A stretch of DNA of 64,000 nucleotides, taken from the NCBI RefSeq assembly GCF_000417875.1, contig NW_006920874.1:726817-790816 (forward strand), written 5' to 3'. Shown one piece after another: positions 60,692 through 64,000 of this stretch. This DNA is from Pseudozyma flocculosa PF-1 (Eukaryota; Basidiomycota; Ustilaginomycetes; Ustilaginales; Ustilaginaceae). The position numbers were made by a program, and so were the translations under genes. The first letter of the stretch is position 1. Every line of letters begins with the position of its first letter. The notes under the pieces are model-generated. The model did not search any database and was not told the DNA's origin. It saw nothing but the letters and a program-made list of their open reading frames with translations.

Positions 60692-63600
60692 TGATCCCTT
60701 GTCGCCTCTCGGTCAGCATCACGGCGTACGGACAGTCGCGCAATCGCTCCTCGACGCAGCTCCGCAATGCCTGCTTTCACGTTGCTGGGCCTCCTCCCTC
60801 CTCTTCTGCGAATGCGGGGCTCCCGTTCTGGTGCAGCCTGCCTCCGCTTTTAGCCTCGTCTTTCCGATCCCTCTTTGCTGCTGAACGGCGATCTCATGCC
60901 GCAAGCCTGTCTTCCTGATGCGTTTTGTCGATCCCTCCGACGACCGGTCCCTCTTTCGCTGGCGGGCCCGGCCAGGTACGGCAGGGTCGGCTGTCGAGCG
61001 GCTCGACGCGTAGCGAACTCGTCAGGGTCTGTCGGAAGCTCGTCGACCGACGCTACCGCAACCACGCCTGTTCCCCTTGTCTCCTCCGCCTCGCCATCGG
61101 CTCTCCCCCTTCCGTCGTCGATACAAAGACTCGTACTCCCTATGCCCCCCCTTGATTCGCAGCACACGTCCGCCTCTAGATCCTTCGATGTAGGCTCCTT
61201 CACCCCTATCACCTTTCGTTCGCTTGTCTTCTGGGCTCATGCCGCCTCAAAGATCAGGCACGGGCCCGTCTAGACCCTTGAATCGCAGCAATCTTTGGCG
61301 CTCCTTGCTCCTAGCCTGCTGCCTCGAGCCGCCACACCCCGCCCACATGTGCGCGAGCGGCTCGCAAGTGCACAGCACGTTTGATGCCGACGCCGCTGAG
61401 AAGTGAGAAGTCTTTGGTATAAGCGGAGGATGTTTCTCCGCCCGGGCGAACGGTCGTGGCGTGGCCGATCCCGTCTTGGCTGGGATCCACGACCACGCTG
61501 CTCATCCCATCGGCGCCACGACATCCGTTGCTTGTTCCCCCTGCGCAGGGCGCTTCTTCGTGCGATCGATCCACTGCCTTGCGGCGAGGATGGGCTAGCC
61601 GAAAGAATGTCACCGGTCGCTTACCATTGCCTGCCGACCCGCCGCTAAGCTTGCCGTTGCAGACCGGCCTCCGTGGATCGAGAGTGTCGGACCGAAGATG
61701 GCGACGGCCAACCCACGGAACGGAGATGGGATGAACCTGCACATAATCGATGCCAAGACCCGGCGGGCTGGCAGAGGTGAGCTCTGTGCGCGGTCGCATC
61801 AAACCTGGTCGAGGAGGCACCTACCAAGGATGAAGGTCTGGTCTCATGCATCAGCATGATGCGAAGCGCGACGTACGGAGCGGCCGTACAAGACGTTCCC
61901 CGCCCGTGATGAGCAGCTAGAGTAACTTAGCGCTTCTGTGGCGCGAACGGCTCCTCGAGCGTCCGCAGGGGACTACATCGATCCATACGGTCAGGTACGG
62001 TTGAGGTTTCGGGAGCCCGCCCGACGCCGGACTGGAGAGGGACTGTCGGCAGGGCTTCCGAGACGCTCCCTCTTAAGCCGTCGGGGGTTGACCGACGGCA
62101 AGCGAGATACGATGGCTGGTGAGCTCATCTGGCTCTCTGGACGGAGGCGTGACTCACGACACGGCAGGCCAAGAGCATCTGCGGTAGAAAGAGCGGCGAG
62201 AGCGACGCTCGCCGCGCTGTCGGATCCACAACACAGCTAGCTGGAACTGGCGGGCGAGCGCAGCGGACAAGGTGTATCCGGGTCGGAGTTCTGTTCCGCG
62301 AATCAGAAGCAAGCAAGCAAGGCGAGCAGGACGGTAACGAGCGGGAGCAGCCTGAGCTCTGGCCGGGTCAGAATGGCAGGTACCGGTAGCGCTCCTCTGG
62401 GCAAGAGCCGACGACGCTAGAACGACCTTATATTGGCCGCCCCCGTCTGCTCGTTCCTAACCTCGCTCTTTGCTATCTGAGAGAGCATCGGCGATATCGT
62501 ACGGCCCCGCTGCTCTCGCTCGTGCGTTGTACGTGGTGTGGGTGTCGAGCCAGAAACGACCCCGCCACACTCGAAGCTCCCCAACATCGATCGCACCGCA
62601 GTGCGCTTCCGAGACCTCCAGGGTCGCGCAGGTCGAGGCCAGCTTACGCGGCTGCTTGCTTGCTCGAGGTTGCGGGGCCGCGCTTTTTGTCTCACACCGA
62701 GGGCAAGCAAGCCCGCCTGCTTTTGGCTGGTTGGGTTCAAACCCGCCTCGCCACCTCGAAAAAGAGGGTCTGCTCACCTGCCCCGGACCGGCCCAGGCAC
62801 GGGTTGTGAGAAGAGCGATTCGTGGCTTGCATTTCCGGCCTTTCCGCCAGGTGGCATCGCCCGGATCTCGAGGCTCATCAGCTTAGGCTACGGTACCGCC
62901 TGGTGCGCCGGACGCGGCAGAACCAAGGCATAAGCGCGCTACGAACCCCTGGTTGGGCCCGCCTATGATCCAGGCGGTTGCGTAGGAATGGCGAGCGTAG
63001 GAGAGGTGGCGAAACGGGGGCGCCTCGAGACGGGGCGACAGGCAGGTCGGGCAAGGCACAGAGGCTAGTACCGGATCGCTGCCTTCCGCTCACGAGGGAG
63101 CAACGCAAGCACAGCAGCAAGCAAGCAGGTGAGAGGACCCTCGCGGCATCACCTCGCTCCGCTCTCGTCTGCCCTGCGCTGCCCTGCGTATGCTGGCCCG
63201 CCTGCCTACAGCCGGTGCCTCGTCGTCGTCCTGCTCGGACAGCCGCAGGCAGGCAGCAAGCAGCCCAGCAGGACCCTCCCGCTCCCGCGGCCTCACTTTT
63301 ACGCGTGGCCTGGTTGTTGGCTTGCTCGCAGCCAGCCACCGTATATCTCGAGCGAATCTGATCGCCGCCCATCTAGGAGCGACCCCCGCATCCGCCTCCC
63401 TTCCGTCAAGGTCCCATCGTCCCTGCTCCGGCCTGGCCGCCCGTCCTTTCCAGCCTCGCTCCTAGCGAGCCTCTCGTCCGCTGGTCGTCGGCGCTACCGC
63501 CGACTTGGGGCCAGCTTGCAGTACGTGGCCGAGATCTGCGGCGCACGCCTCCCGTCTCACTCTTTCTCCCCGATACCCTGCTGCCCCATCGCTGCTGCTA

Positions 63601-64000
63601 CAGAAACCTGCTAGAGAGTACGTGCGTGCGCCTCATCCGTCCTCTGTCGGAGGGTGCCGGCAGATGGTGGGGAGCCACAGGTAGCGGTAGGGAGGGGCGG
63701 CCACGGTCCGATCCGCGTTTTTGGCGGCCCTGGCCCTGGCCTGCCTCTGGAACCCCCTGGCCTGGCCTCGACCTCGGTATTTGGCCGACGTCAGGCCTTT
63801 CCCACACGACCACGCCTGCACGCGCGCTGCCAACCTTTTTGAGCGCCCCCCGATTCCTGACATCTGGCCCACGTTTCTCCCCGCTCTCGTCCTCATCCTC
63901 TTCACCATCTTTACGATCCTTGGCCCATCCCTCCATCCTGCCTGTATCACAGGCTGTCGTCGTTTGCTCGTCTTCCCACCCATCGATACCCCTATTGTGC
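60692..64000. other. Right-end region without recognisable gene
   Basis: About 3.3 kb with only short, random-looking frames. GCTT/GCAA tetranucleotide tracts at about 62308-62322, 62653-62664 and 63113-63129, and a TACCGGTA palindrome at 62381-62388. The last 200 bp are pyrimidine-rich on the + strand, which in this window usually means the leader of a gene, here one beyond the right edge. A GGTTCAAACC near 62735 looks like a tRNA B box but does not fold as a T arm. Confidence 0.5.
62308..62322 (+). repeat. GCAA tetranucleotide tract (reverse complement of TTGC)
   Basis: Three to four GCAA units in the gene-free right end of the window, the same repeat class as the GCTT tracts elsewhere but in the other orientation. 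Confidence 0.75.

Noticed and set aside
62725..62760. GGTTCAAACC resembling a tRNA B box
   Set aside because: The flanking bases pair around a six-base loop, not the seven-base T loop, and no A box or cloverleaf fits upstream.

Overview
The window reads as a GC-rich basidiomycete nuclear chromosome segment. Genes are mostly monocistronic and often divergent or convergent. Introns are short (about 74-190 nt), start GTGAGT/GTAAGT and end CAG, and upstream regions are pyrimidine-rich. Codon bias is strongly GC3, which leaves long meaningless open frames on the antisense strand. The gene content (HIS3, PGS1, RPN8, ELP1, YAF9, PKA, mitochondrial uL14) is typical fungal housekeeping. An Ustilaginomycotina-like (smut-lineage) origin is my inference from general style, not proven.

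Layout. 1992-4331 (+) PH/ORD oxysterol-binding protein. 4670-5875 (+) NFKBIL1-like protein. 6136-10404 (-) large BTB protein with a MATH-like C-terminal block. 11535-12803 (-) proteasome subunit RPN8, divergent from 13318-15185 (+) mitochondrial phosphatidylglycerophosphate synthase PGS1. 15628-16565 (+) HIS3. 16566-24480 is about 7.9 kb without a convincing gene. 24481-25896 (+) FAM72-domain protein. 26930-29856 (+) HCS1/IGHMBP2-type helicase, tail to tail with 29954-34510 (-) ELP1. 36123-37283 (+) unknown Ser-rich protein. 38321-40579 (-) PKA catalytic subunit with a long N-terminal extension. 40580-45308 is gene-poor. 45309-45906 (+) mitochondrial ribosomal protein uL14m. 46887-48519 (+) wax-synthase-like membrane acyltransferase. 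49450-50044 (+) 160-residue unknown protein. 50307-54689 (-) mitochondrial-type PPR protein, divergent from 55667-57253 (+) YAF9. 58455-60691 (+) secreted tyrosinase-like protein with seven exons. 60692-64000 holds no recognisable gene.

The genes form no metabolic cluster. Loose themes are mitochondrial function (PGS1, uL14m, PPR), lipid handling (OSBP, PGS1, wax-synthase-like) and translation or chromatin housekeeping. I found no mobile element, CRISPR array, rRNA or convincing tRNA. Exon structures were built by eye from splice signals, reading phase and family resemblance; no transcript data were available. The least ordinary item is the divergent tyrosinase-like gene: all six copper-ligand histidines are present, the usual core tryptophan motif is missing, two of its exons are only 22 and 25 nt, and the tail carries two families of tandem coding repeats.
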